Under the pieces are notes generated by a model. It was not told the origin of the DNA. It made no database searches and saw only the letters and a program-made list of their open reading frames with translations. Shown here piece by piece: positions 26,494 through 34,935 of a stretch of DNA of 64,000 nucleotides (position 1 is its first letter; each line of letters starts with the position of its first letter). The stretch covers positions 186,001 to 250,000 of the forward strand of contig CAVTOX010000014.1 of NCBI GenBank assembly GCA_963736425.1, in the 5' to 3' direction. The position numbers and the translations under genes were made by a program. The stretch is from Prado023 sp963736425 (GTDB lineage Bacteria > Actinomycetota > Actinomycetes > S36-B12 > CAIYMF01).

Positions 26494-28031
26494 ACCACCA
26501 GGGCGCCGGCACGCAGCCGCGCCTCGCTGGTCCGTGGGCGAATGCCCCGGTCGACCGGGTCGCCGACCAGGAGCCGCCGCTCGCCGGGGCTGGAGACCAG
26601 CACCACGATCACCATCGCCAGTGCGAAGACCGCAGCCAACCCGTCGCGGAAGAAGTCCACGAGGGTGTCCGCGGTCGCGTTGGACTCGACCATCCCGTGG
26701 AGCACGAGGATCGTCGAGACGATCATCACGGCCCGCAGCTGGGTCCCGGTCAGGCCAGTGGCGGCCAGAAGGGGCAGCGTCCAGAGCAGGTACCACGGCT
26801 GCACGACGGGTCCGAGCGCCACGATCGTGAGCAGGACCAGTGCAGCCCCGCGCACCGGGGAGCGGCCCTCAGGACGCAGAACGAGGTACAGGGCGATCGC
26901 CGCGCCGGTGAGCAGCGCCACGGCCCGGAAGAAGCTCACCGCGCCGTCGACGGAGCCCAGGCCGATCCAGTCCAGGATGCTGCCGACGAGCATTCCGATG
27001 GCTGTGGGTGGGGACAGCCAGGTGCGCACCGTGCCAGGAGTGCTCAGGGAGGCGACCCAGCCCAGACCGACGCCCACCGCGAGGGAGAGCACGGCGAACA
27101 TGGCCAGAACGATGGCCGAGGCTCGGACCCACGCCCAGATCCGCTGTGGCCAGCTGGCCCTGGTACCGGCCCAGAGCAGGCCCGCGAAGGGCAGGACGAC
27201 AAGCGCGATCGGCTTCACGGCGCCGGCCAGGCCGATCAGCAGGATCCCGATGATCGGGTGCCGCTCCACGGCCAGGGTCAGGCCAGCCACCATGAGCCCG
27301 ACCATCAGGGCGTCGTTGTGCGCACCAGCCACGAAGTGCATGAGGACCAACGGATTCAGAAGTGCCAGCCACACGGCCTTGGGCGGGTCGATGCCGTGCG
27401 CGTGCGCCAGGCGTGGCAGGTAGACGACCATCAGGGCGACGCCGGTCAGCGCGATCAGCCGGAACAGCAGCGCTCCGAAGAAGGCGTGGGTGCCGGCCAC
27501 TGCAGCCACACCCTGCTGCAGGATCAGGAAGGCCGGTCCGTAGGGCGTCGGTGACTCCGCCCAGAGTGGGTCCGCGCCGGTCAGGAACCATCCGGGCAGG
27601 GCGGAGACGCCGTTCTCGTACGGGTTGAGCCCGGCGAGCACCAGTTGGCCCTGGGCGAAGTAGGAGTACGCGTCGCGGCTGAACAACGGGGGCATCAGCA
27701 GCAGGGGTGCGATCCAGATCGCGAGGATCACCACGAGCCGGCGGTCGTCGCGCTCGAGGTCGTCGAGCACGTCGTGGCCGAGCACCAGCCAGGTCTGGAG
27801 CAACAGGGCGACGCCCGCGAAGACCGCGATACGGGACAGGGCCTCACCAGCCGTCGTGGAGCGCAGGGTGCTCACGATGCCGACGTCGATCAGGGGTGAG
27901 TTGGCCGGCAGCCACCCAACGCCCAGGGCGCCGAGGGCGACCAAGGAGCTTCCCAGCAACCCGGGCAGGGCATAGTGCGCCGCCATGGCCCGGTCGATCC
28001 GGGCTCGCGAGGTACGCGCAGGCGCCGCCAT
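26466..28031 (-). CDS. Polyprenol-phosphomannose-dependent alpha-1,6-mannosyltransferase (MptA/MptB type)
   Basis: A GT-C membrane enzyme of 521 residues and about 12-13 helices. The first extracytoplasmic loop holds PPLFSRDAYSYFAQGQLVLAGLNPYENG, the acidic motif typical of MptA/MptB, which build the mannan core of lipomannan using decaprenyl-phosphate mannose. HFVAGAHNDALM and GAVKPIALVVLPF are further family motifs. Its place between the PASTA kinase and GGPP synthase genes matches mptA of mycobacteria. A TACCCT -10 box 7 bases before the ATG predicts a leaderless mRNA. Confidence 0.82.
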   Translation of the reverse strand: MAAPARTSRARIDRAMAAHYALPGLLGSSLVALGALGVGWLPANSPLIDVGIVSTLRSTTAGEALSRIAVFAGVALLLQTWLVLGHDVLDDLERDDRRLVVILAIWIAPLLLMPPLFSRDAYSYFAQGQLVLAGLNPYENGVSALPGWFLTGADPLWAESPTPYGPAFLILQQGVAAVAGTHAFFGALLFRLIALTGVALMVVYLPRLAHAHGIDPPKAVWLALLNPLVLMHFVAGAHNDALMVGLMVAGLTLAVERHPIIGILLIGLAGAVKPIALVVLPFAGLLWAGTRASWPQRIWAWVRASAIVLAMFAVLSLAVGVGLGWVASLSTPGTVRTWLSPPTAIGMLVGSILDWIGLGSVDGAVSFFRAVALLTGAAIALYLVLRPEGRSPVRGAALVLLTIVALGPVVQPWYLLWTLPLLAATGLTGTQLRAVMIVSTILVLHGMVESNATADTLVDFFRDGLAAVFALAMVIVVLVSSPGERRLLVGDPVDRGIRPRTSEARLRAGALVVQPTGSSIS

Positions 28032-28038
28032 GCCTTGC

Positions 28039-28044
28039 AGGGTA
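28039..28044 (-). promoter_or_regulatory. -10 element, predicted leaderless promoter of the MptA/MptB gene
   Basis: TACCCT on the minus strand, 7 bases before ATG at 28031. Confidence 0.5.
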
Positions 28045-28049
28045 CTGCC

Positions 28050-28165
28050 GCTACTCCAGTGGTGGATCCGGATGGTCCTGTTGGGTCAGCCCGCTGGGCA
28101 TGCGCCAGCGCCATCCGTCGTAGACCGGTTCCAGGTCCCATCCTGCGTGCGTCTGGTGATACGGA
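28050..28165 (-). pseudogene. Possible 3' remnant of an HNH (DUF222-type) endonuclease gene
   Basis: One minus-strand frame reads NPYHQTHAGWDLEPVYDG then WRWRMPSGLTQ and a stop just upstream of the mannosyltransferase promoter. The H...H-GW...DG...W..PSG pattern resembles the C-terminal end of HNH proteins that often litter actinobacterial genomes as fragments. An in-frame stop (near 28175) cuts it off upstream. Only about 35 residues, so the call is weak. Confidence 0.25.
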
Positions 28166-28284
28166 TTGGGTGTCTACGGCGGAGCCCTGAGGACGGGAGC
28201 AGCGTCACACGAGGCGTGCAGGACAGCCCACACGGCCCTTAGGGCCACCGTCTGCCTGGGTCGGTCTCCTGCTCCTGCCGTGCA

Positions 28285-28716
28285 TCAGTCCAGCGCCGCG
28301 CTGACAGCTTCCATCGTCTCGCGGTCGTAGGTGTGCACGACGTAGTTGGATCCGATGCCAGCGATGATCTGTTCCTCCGACGCCCTTACGACGCTCTCAT
28401 GCCACGCCAACGCCTCCCTTTGGTTGCTGAAGGTTCGTAGCACAACCCGTTCGCCGTTGGCTGTGCACTCCCCGGCCGATGTGGACTCTGGGGAGATCGT
28501 GTCGACATAGGAACTGGTGCAGCCGATTGCCTTGGCCATTTGCCGTGTACTCGAGTACGCGTGCGGCTCATTCGCGTAGGTTTGGATCTGCTTGCCCGTG
28601 GCCACCGCCAAGGCAAAGAAGGTCAACACGGCGGCAACAACGGACAGCACCACGGGCCAGCGCAGGCGACTATCGGTTGGCCCCGTGGCAGGGGTGACAT
28701 CAGCAACAATTGCCAT
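28285..28716 (-). CDS. Hypothetical protein with one membrane anchor
   Basis: A 143-residue protein: short cytoplasmic N-terminus, one transmembrane helix (WPVVLSVVAAVLTFFALAVATG, about residues 20-41), then a polar exported domain with two cysteines (CTSSYVDTISPES, GECTANG) that may form a disulfide, and ending HTYDRETMEAVSAALD. No family recognised. Its base composition looks visibly less GC-rich than its neighbours, and it lies next to an IS481-like end array, so it may be acquired DNA. ATG at 28716 is favoured; the upstream extension runs through the IS-like repeats. Confidence 0.5.
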   Translation of the reverse strand: MAIVADVTPATGPTDSRLRWPVVLSVVAAVLTFFALAVATGKQIQTYANEPHAYSSTRQMAKAIGCTSSYVDTISPESTSAGECTANGERVVLRTFSNQREALAWHESVVRASEEQIIAGIGSNYVVHTYDRETMEAVSAALD

Positions 28717-28799
28717 GACCCCCAATCGGCACGACCGCGACACTGGTTGATACGTCGGAAACGGCCGACGGCCAGGAACCCGCCCCGAGAACCCGGAAG

Positions 28800-28876
28800 T
28801 GTCACCGAAGTCCTGACACACCAACCGTCACCCATGTCCTGATGCAGAACTGTCACCGATGTCCTGAGACATCACA
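28800..28876. mobile_element. IS481-like terminal repeat array without transposase (IS scar)
   Basis: Three imperfect tandem copies, starting at 28800, 28826 and 28851 (spacing 26 and 25 bases), share the core TGTCACCGATGTCCTGA. The third copy runs on to GACATCACA, and its complement starts TGTGATGTCTCAGGACAT, the pattern I know from the ends of IS481-family elements, whose ends carry repeated transposase sites. No transposase gene and no second end is visible within the window, so this is a solo end left by deletion. It sits 57 bases beyond the stop of crtI. Confidence 0.6.
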
Positions 28877-28933
28877 GGCCGACAAATCCAGCCGCCCTCC
28901 ACAATCGAACGGGGGGGTCGAGGATGCCCCCGC

Positions 28934-30446
28934 TCAGCGCGACAGCGAGCGCGGCAACGGGCCGACGATGCGCTCCGCGGCGATTCTCCCGGAGATCAGC
29001 ACCATCGGAACGCCGACTCCCGGCTGTGTCCCCGAGCCTGTGAACACCACGTTCTCGCCCCACCGGTTGCCCGGGCGGAACGGCCCGGTCTGGATGAACG
29101 AGTGTGCGGAGGCGAACGGCGATCCGCGCTCCATCCCCTGCTCGGCCCAGTCCAGCGGCGTGGTGAGGTGCTCCACCTCGATGGCGTCGCCGAAGCCGAC
29201 GTACCCGCGCTCCTCGAGCACCGAGACCATGTGGTCGCGGTAGCGGGGCGCCTCGACCGTCCAGTCGATCGGCGCATCGAGGTTGGGCGTCGGGAACAGC
29301 ACGTAGTACGACTGCTTGCCGTCGGGGGCCAGCGACGGGTCCGACCTCGTGGGGTTGGTCAGGAACAGGCTCGGGTCGGCCATGAGCCGGCCCGCGGTCG
29401 ATGAGGTCGGTGAACACGCCCTCCCATGAGCGACCGAAGTGGATGTTGTGGTGCGCGATCTTCGAGTACTGGGCTGAGGACCCGGCCAGCAGGACCGCGC
29501 AGCTGGGCGAGTAGGTAAGCCGGCGGACGTTCCAGGGCTCGAGGCCCAGCAGGTCGCGGTAGGCGACCGGCAGGTCCGGGTTCAGCACGACCACGTCGGC
29601 CGGGATCCGCTCGCCATCGGTGGTGATGACCGCCGACGCCCGCGACCCGTCGTGCTCGACCGACTCCACCGTGGTGCTGTACCGGATGGACACCCCGTGC
29701 TTCTCGGCGGCAGCCGCCATCGCGGCGGGCACCGCGTGCATCCCGCCCTTGGGGAAGAACACCCCTGCGACGGAGTCCATGTAGGCGATGACCGAGTAGA
29801 TGGACAGCGCGTCGTGCGGGCTCATGCCGGCGTACATCGCCTGGAAGGAGAACACCCGCTGGGTCCGGGGGTCGCGCAGGTAGTCGTTTGCCTTGGGGGC
29901 CATGCGGCGGAACCCACCGATGGCGACGAGACGGGCCAGGTTCGGGGTCAGCAGATCGAAGGGGCTGTCGATGTTGCGGTCGATGAAGTCGGCCATCTCC
30001 AGGTTGTAGAGCTCGGTGGCGAAGTCGATGTAGCGTCGGTAGCCCGCAGCCTCATCCGGGCCGATGACCTCGGCGATCTCGTCAGCCATCGCGTCGACGT
30101 CGGAGTGCACGTCGAGCTGCGAGCCGTCGGGGAAGTACGTCCGGTACACCGGGCTCACCGGCGCGAGCTCCAGCCAGTCGGACATCTCCTCCCCGACACA
30201 GGCGAAGGCGTCCTCGATCAGGCCCGGCATCGTCAGGACTGTCGGGCCGGTGTCGAAGCGGTAGCCCGAGTCCTCGATGACCCCGGCGCGTCCGCCCGGG
30301 ACAGCCTCACGCTCGAGGATCGTCACGTTCCGGCCCGCGCCGGCCAGCCGCAGCGCGGCGCTCAGGCCACCCAGCCCCGCGCCGACGATCACGACGTTCT
30401 CCGTCGGGCCGACCACCGGTCCGGCATGCGTCAGGGGGAGTCTCAT
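28934..30446 (-). CDS. crtI: Phytoene desaturase (CrtI), broken by one frameshift
   Basis: FAD-dependent desaturase converting phytoene to lycopene (or a shorter product). N-terminal FAD loop VVIVGAGLGGLSAALRLAG, then GGRAGVIEDSGYRFDTGPTVLTMP and FPKGGMHAVPAAMA; the C-terminal part has FLTNPTRSDPSLAPDG, GSGTQPGVGVPMVLISG. The two parts are in different frames: after FTDLIDRG the frame shifts, and the rest begins LMADPSLFL. Removing one base of the GGG (plus-strand CCC at 29391-29393) restores DRGRLMADPS and a normal 503-residue enzyme. The single extra base in a short run may be a sequencing error. A TACGGT -10 lies 6 bases before the ATG (leaderless). Confidence 0.88.
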
Positions 30447-30452
30447 GAGACA

Positions 30453-30458
30453 ACCGTA
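30453..30458 (-). promoter_or_regulatory. -10 element, predicted leaderless promoter of crtI
   Basis: TACGGT on the minus strand, 6 bases before ATG at 30446. Confidence 0.5.
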
Positions 30459-30619
30459 GGCCCCATCGTTGACGTCGGCGAATGGGCGACCCCGTCGGGG
30501 ATGGCGGCCCGGCGCGATGCATGTGAGGCTCGTTGCCCGCTCGCCCGACCGGCCTCGGACCCTCCTGCGCTGCTAGCGTCGGCCCGCACCAAGCAGACCA
30601 CTTCCGGAAGGGATCGCAC

Positions 30620-31075
30620 ATGGCTCAAATCCTGGATCCGAACACCATCGGACCAGTCGATATCGCCCTCGTGGTGTTCGAGGGCAATGACTTCAACGGG
30701 GATGTGGCCCCGGCTCTGGCTGAGCTCAACGACAGCGGGACCGTCCATATCATCGACCTGGCCTTCATCACCAAGGACGGTGAGGGGAACACCACCGTCG
30801 TCGAAGTCGAGGACGCCGACGTCTCTGACGCGTTCGCCGGACTCACCGGCGAGCGGCTGGACCTGCTCAACGATGAGGATCTCGACCTCATGGCCGCTGA
30901 CCTCGAGCCGAACACCTCAGCATTGGTCATAGTCTGGGAGAACTCGTGGGCGGCGCGCATCGGTGCCGCGATCCGGGGATCCGGAGGCTACCTCGTGGGC
31001 ATGCAGCGGATCCCAGCCGAGGTCGTCGCAGCGGCGATCGAGGCGCTGGCCGAAGAAGAAGAGGGAGGCAACTGA
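30620..31075 (+). CDS. DUF6325/DUF1269-like protein
   Basis: A 151-residue acidic protein with GPVDIALVVFEGNDFNGDVAPALAELNDSG, IIDLAFITKDGEG and SALVIVWENSWAARIGAAIRGSGG, the pattern of DUF6325, a ferredoxin-like-fold family related to DUF1269. Function unknown; such genes are often paired with SHOCT-domain genes. The start ATG at 30620 has a GGAAGGGA site 5-7 bases upstream. A TAGCGT -10 lies about 45 bases further up (30573-30578). The stop overlaps the SHOCT gene (TGATG). Confidence 0.78.
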   Translation: MAQILDPNTIGPVDIALVVFEGNDFNGDVAPALAELNDSGTVHIIDLAFITKDGEGNTTVVEVEDADVSDAFAGLTGERLDLLNDEDLDLMAADLEPNTSALVIVWENSWAARIGAAIRGSGGYLVGMQRIPAEVVAAAIEALAEEEEGGN

Positions 31076-31554
31076 TGAGCAGAAGGGGACGTCCGGGCCT
31101 GGTGGGCACCATGGCGCGGACCGCAGTGGTAGCCGGTACGGCGACTGCTGTGTCGAAAGGAGTGTCGGGCGCCATGTCGGGCCCGTCGAATCAGCAGCAG
31201 GCAGCCGCGCAGCAGCAGGCGATGGCCCAGCAGCAGGCGGCGCAGCAGCAGGCCGTGGCAAATCAGGCACAGGCCGACGAGCTGGCTCGCTACAAGGCCG
31301 CGGAGGCTGCTGAGCAGCAGCAGGCGGCGATCGATGCGGCTGTGGCTCAGGCCGTCGCCGCCCAGACAGCTGCTGCAGCAGCTCCGGTTGCCGCTGCACC
31401 GGTTGCCGCGGCCGCACCGGCGGCACCCGCCGCTCCCGCCGCTCCTGCGGTGGACACCATGGCCCAGCTCCAGAAGCTCGGTGAGCTCAAGGCTGCTGGT
31501 GTCCTGACGGAGGAGGAGTTCGCGGCCCAGAAGGCCAAGATCCTCGCGGGCTGA
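31075..31554 (+). CDS. SHOCT-domain protein with Gln/Ala-rich middle
   Basis: A 159-residue protein: a basic N-terminus with a possible short hydrophobic stretch (GTMARTAVVAGTATAVSKGV), a low-complexity region of Gln/Ala repeats (residues 38-85, probably coiled coil) and Ala/Pro repeats (98-125), then a C-terminal SHOCT motif (LQKLGELKAAGVLTEEEFAAQKAKIL), a short oligomerisation domain. Function unknown. It is co-translated with the preceding DUF6325-like gene by a one-base overlap. Confidence 0.78.
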   Translation: MSRRGRPGLVGTMARTAVVAGTATAVSKGVSGAMSGPSNQQQAAAQQQAMAQQQAAQQQAVANQAQADELARYKAAEAAEQQQAAIDAAVAQAVAAQTAAAAAPVAAAPVAAAAPAAPAAPAAPAVDTMAQLQKLGELKAAGVLTEEEFAAQKAKILAG

Positions 31555-31568
31555 CCGCGCAGGACCTG

Positions 31569-31608
31569 CGAGTGGGTCGGCAACCGCCTCGGCGGACCGG
31601 CCCACTCG
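31569..31608 (+). terminator. Hairpin terminator after the SHOCT gene
   Basis: An 8-bp stem, CGAGTGGG with CCCACTCG, extended by a weaker TCGG/CCGG pairing, around a loop of 16-24 bases, followed by TCTCCT. It separates this pair from the GGPP synthase gene. Confidence 0.6.
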
Positions 31609-31669
31609 TCTCCTCAGCGTCGAGGACCCATCCGGTGGGCGTTCCAGCCCGCAGATCGCCGTCGGGCCC

Positions 31670-31675
31670 TAGGCT
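31670..31675 (+). promoter_or_regulatory. -10 element, predicted leaderless promoter of the prenyl synthase gene
   Basis: TAGGCT, 7 bases before the ATG at 31683. Confidence 0.55.
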
Positions 31676-31682
31676 GTGCGTC

Positions 31683-32753
31683 ATGACGCCCGAACCCCGC
31701 CTCACTCCGGAGCACCTGCGTGCCTCGGTCCAGGGGACCCTCGACGACTTCCTCGCTGAGCAGGCGCAGATCCTTGCCGGGATCTCCCCAGACCTCGTGC
31801 CGTTCACCGAGTGGCTCGACGAGCTGCTCGCCGGGGGGAAGCGGCTCCGGCCGGCCTTCTGCATGTGGGGCTACCTCGGCGCGGGCGGCGCCGACCTCGA
31901 CCACGCCCTGCACGCCGCTGCCGCACTGGAGCTCCTGCAGGCCTGCGCGCTCGTTCACGACGACGTCATGGATGACTCCGACATGCGCCGCGGGAAGCCC
32001 GCCGCGCATCGCCGCTTCGCCACCCTGCACCGCGGGTCCACATGGGCGGGGGACTCCCAGCGCTTCGGCGACGGGGCGGCGATCCTGCTCGGTGACCTGT
32101 GCCTGAGCTGGGCCGACGAGATGATCTACCGCTCCGGGTTCGACTCCGACGCCCTGGCCCGGGCGAAGGTCGTCTACGACCGCATGCGCACCGAGCTCAT
32201 GGCCGGCCAGTACCTCGACCTGCTCGAGCAGGCCCGGGGCGGCGGATCGGTGGAGCGTGCGCTGCTGGTGGTGCGCTACAAGTCAGCCAAGTACACGATC
32301 GAGCGCCCCCTGCACCTCGGTGCCGCGCTCGCGGGTGCGGACGAGGGCTTCATGGACGCCCTGTCCGGTTACGGCCTGCCGCTGGGCGAGGCCTTCCAGC
32401 TGCGCGACGACGTGCTCGGTGTGTTCGGCGACCCCGTCGAGACCGGGAAGCCGGCCGGCGACGACCTGCGCGAGGGCAAGCGCACGATCCTGGTGGCCAC
32501 CGCGATGCAGCGCGCGACCGCAGAGCAGGCGGCCCATCTCCGTGAGGGCCTGGGCGATCCGCACCTCGGTGCCGAGGCCATCGACGACATGCGCACGATC
32601 ATCGTGGCCACCGGCGCGCTCGACGAGGTCGAGTTCCTCATCGGCCAGCGAACCGCTGAGGCGGTCGCCGCGCTCGACGGCGCCGATCTCGCCGCCGATG
32701 CCCGGTCCGCCCTCGAACAGCTCGCGGTCGCCGCGACCGCCAGGAGCCTCTGA
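31683..32753 (+). CDS. idsA: Polyprenyl (geranylgeranyl) diphosphate synthase
   Basis: A trans-prenyltransferase of 356 residues that extends allylic diphosphates with isopentenyl diphosphate, probably to C20 (GGPP), the substrate of CrtB. The first Asp-rich motif is HDDVMDDSDMRRGKP, the second FQLRDDVLGVFGD; GGKRLRPAF is also present. Chain length cannot be read with certainty, so a different prenyl product is possible. It is followed by metF with a one-base overlap (TGATG), the same order as idsA2-Rv2172c in M. tuberculosis. Confidence 0.88.
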   Translation: MTPEPRLTPEHLRASVQGTLDDFLAEQAQILAGISPDLVPFTEWLDELLAGGKRLRPAFCMWGYLGAGGADLDHALHAAAALELLQACALVHDDVMDDSDMRRGKPAAHRRFATLHRGSTWAGDSQRFGDGAAILLGDLCLSWADEMIYRSGFDSDALARAKVVYDRMRTELMAGQYLDLLEQARGGGSVERALLVVRYKSAKYTIERPLHLGAALAGADEGFMDALSGYGLPLGEAFQLRDDVLGVFGDPVETGKPAGDDLREGKRTILVATAMQRATAEQAAHLREGLGDPHLGAEAIDDMRTIIVATGALDEVEFLIGQRTAEAVAALDGADLAADARSALEQLAVAATARSL

Positions 32754-33625
32754 TGTCCGTCGACCTGTCCCGGAGCCTGAGCTCCGGGGAGCCCGTGTTC
32801 TCCTTCGAGTTCTTCCCGCCGAAGACCGACGAGGGGGAGCGCCAGCTGTGGTCGGCCATCTCGGACCTCGCCCCGCTGTCGCCGACCTTCGTCTCGGTGA
32901 CATATGGCGCTGGCGGCTCCACCCGCGACCGAACGGTGCGCATCACCAGCCGCATCCTCAACGAGACCGGGATGGACGCGGTCGCGCACCTGACCTGCGT
33001 CGGCTCCACCGAGTCCGAGCTGCGCGAGGTGCTCACCCGGTACCAGCTCGCGGGCATCACCAACCTGCTGGCACTTCGCGGCGATCCACCCGGCGGACCG
33101 GGCAGCCAGTGGACACCGGTGCCCGGAGGCCTGTCCCACGCCGACGAGCTGGTCCGGCTTGCCCGGCAGGCCGGGGACTTCACGATCGGTGTCGCGGCGT
33201 TCCCCGAGGGGCATCCGGAGTCCCCGGACCCGGACACCGACGCCCAGGTGCTGGCCGCCAAGGAGAGTGCGGGCGCCACCTTCGCCATCACCCAGTTCTT
33301 CTTCCGCGCCGAGGACTACTTCACGATGGTGCAGCGGGCCACCGAGCAGGGCGTCACCATGCCGATCCTGCCGGGGATCATGCCCGTCACGAACCTGAAC
33401 CAGCTCGAGCGGTTCGCGGTTCTGTCGGGGGCGGCCTTCCCGGCCGAGCTGGCGGCGCGGTTCCAGGCCGTGGCCGACGATCCGGTCGCGGTCACCGACC
33501 TGGGCATCGAGGTCGCCACCGAGCTGTGCGAGAAGCTCCTGGCTGGTGGCGCTCCCGGCCTGCACTTCTACACGCTCAACCGGTCGACGGCCACGCGCGA
33601 GATCTTCACGAGGCTCACCCGGTAG
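32753..33625 (+). CDS. metF: 5,10-methylenetetrahydrofolate reductase (MetF)
   Basis: Reduces 5,10-methylene-THF to 5-methyl-THF for methionine synthesis, using FAD and NADH. A TIM-barrel protein of 290 residues with SFEFFPPKTDEGE (catalytic Glu), SVTYGAGGSTRDRT, HLTCVGST, LALRGDPPGG and ITQFFFRAEDYFTM. The one-base overlap with the prenyl synthase stop suggests an operon of genes with unrelated roles. Confidence 0.93.
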   Translation: MSVDLSRSLSSGEPVFSFEFFPPKTDEGERQLWSAISDLAPLSPTFVSVTYGAGGSTRDRTVRITSRILNETGMDAVAHLTCVGSTESELREVLTRYQLAGITNLLALRGDPPGGPGSQWTPVPGGLSHADELVRLARQAGDFTIGVAAFPEGHPESPDPDTDAQVLAAKESAGATFAITQFFFRAEDYFTMVQRATEQGVTMPILPGIMPVTNLNQLERFAVLSGAAFPAELAARFQAVADDPVAVTDLGIEVATELCEKLLAGGAPGLHFYTLNRSTATREIFTRLTR

Positions 33626-33655
33626 GGCTCAGCACCAGCGACGCAGGAGGTGGGC

Positions 33656-34279
33656 ATGGACAAGGGCATCTGGGTCACCGGGTCCGGGACGGCGTTGGGG
33701 GCCCGGGACGAGTGCGTGATCACCGTGGGCTCGGAGGTGCGCCGGCCGTCGGCTGCCGGGGCGCTGGCGGCATCGTCGGAGTCACTCGAGGAGATGCGCG
33801 GGGTGCTGCTGGCATCCGGGCTGTCGGAGTCCGCCCTGGCCACATCCGCGGTCAGCCTCAATCCCGTGTACGACGAGTACCCGACCGTGGCGGGATTCCA
33901 GGCGGCGGTCCAGCTCACGGCAACGACCCGCGATGTCGAGGCCGCCGGCGATCTGCTCAGCGCGGTGGTGGAGGCCGGCGGGAATGCCGCGCGCGTGCAT
34001 GACGTCTCGTTCCGGCACAGCGACCCGACCGGACTGATGAGCCGGGCCCGCGATGCCGCCTGGGCAGACGCCCTGGCCCGCGCGAGCCAGTTGGCCTCGC
34101 TGGCCGCCCGCGAGCTCGGGGAGGTGCTGGCCATCGACGAGACGGTCGGGCACCCGCGACCGCCGGGGCCCATGCGGATGGCTGCGGCCGCGGCGTCGGA
34201 CGGGGCCGGGAAGATGTCGCTGGATGCCGGCGAAGGAGCGCTCGTCGTCAGCCTGACCGTCGGCTGGTCGCTGCGCTGA
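33656..34279 (+). CDS. SIMPL-domain (DUF541) protein
   Basis: A 207-residue protein that starts KGIWVTGSGTALGARDECVITVG and continues with two repeated alpha/beta parts, including GGNAARVHDVSFRHSD and ALARASQLASLAARELGEVLAI, the SIMPL (DUF541) fold. Most family members are exported, but no signal peptide is visible here, so this copy appears cytoplasmic. Function unknown. ATG at 33656 follows GCAGGAGG; a GTG at 33650 is an alternative. It lies 30 bases after metF. Confidence 0.75.
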   Translation: MDKGIWVTGSGTALGARDECVITVGSEVRRPSAAGALAASSESLEEMRGVLLASGLSESALATSAVSLNPVYDEYPTVAGFQAAVQLTATTRDVEAAGDLLSAVVEAGGNAARVHDVSFRHSDPTGLMSRARDAAWADALARASQLASLAARELGEVLAIDETVGHPRPPGPMRMAAAAASDGAGKMSLDAGEGALVVSLTVGWSLR

Positions 34280-34281
34280 TC

Positions 34282-34935
34282 ATGGACCGCGACACCTACC
34301 TGCAGCAGTGGTCGACGCTGCATGGCGGTGCCCGCCCGACCGGGGTCGTCGGGGGCTGGCTGCGGATCGTGCACGTCGTGGCCTCGCCGCTTGCTCGCCT
34401 GCGGGTGCCACCGGACGCCGTGACGCTCCTCGGGCTGCTGATCGCGTGCTCGGCGCCCCTGCTCGCCTCGCTCGGTCGCGGGGGAGTGCTCGCCGCCGCG
34501 CTGGTGATCGCGCTGAGCGGCCTTTTCGACTCCCTGGATGGGGCGGTCGCGGTGATGACCCGGCGCACCAGCCGGTGGGGGGCAGTGCTCGACGCGGTCA
34601 CCGACCGGATCAGCGACGCGGTGTTCGTGGCCACGCTGTGGGTGGTGGGGGCGCCTGCGCCGGTCTGCGTGGCAGCTGTGGCGCTCTGCTGGTTGCAGGA
34701 GTACGCGCGCGCCCGCGCCGGAGGAGCCGGGATGACCGAGGTCGGGGTGCTGACGCTCAATGAGCGGCCCACCCGCGTCATCGTGGTGGTCATGACGCTG
34801 TTGGCCAGCGCCGCCCGGCCCGATGACGATCCCGGATGGGCGACCCTCGGGGCGTGGGCCCTCGTCGGTCTCGGGGTGATCGGGCTGGTCCAGCTGCTGG
34901 TCGTCATCCGGCGCACGCTCGGGGGCGGTGGCTGA
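34282..34935 (+). CDS. CDP-alcohol phosphatidyltransferase family protein
   Basis: A 217-residue integral membrane enzyme with about six helices that would join a CDP-alcohol (usually CDP-diacylglycerol) to an alcohol acceptor, making a phospholipid. The catalytic pattern DG-x2-A-R-x8-G-x3-D-x3-D is seen as DGAVAVMTRRTSRWGAVLDAVTD: both Asp pairs and the Gly are kept but the usual Arg after Ala is Val, with Arg residues 3-4 places later. Acceptor unknown. It follows the SIMPL gene by 2 bases and overlaps the antiporter gene by one base. Confidence 0.75.
   Translation: MDRDTYLQQWSTLHGGARPTGVVGGWLRIVHVVASPLARLRVPPDAVTLLGLLIACSAPLLASLGRGGVLAAALVIALSGLFDSLDGAVAVMTRRTSRWGAVLDAVTDRISDAVFVATLWVVGAPAPVCVAAVALCWLQEYARARAGGAGMTEVGVLTLNERPTRVIVVVMTLLASAARPDDDPGWATLGAWALVGLGVIGLVQLLVVIRRTLGGGG

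Noticed and set aside
28934..30446. crtI as a true pseudogene
   Set aside because: A single extra base in a GGG run, and matching errors in essential genes nearby, make a sequencing error more likely; both halves keep all motifs.
31190..31440. CAG/GCN-rich stretch as a non-coding satellite
   Set aside because: It is in frame within the SHOCT gene and encodes its Gln/Ala-rich coiled region.
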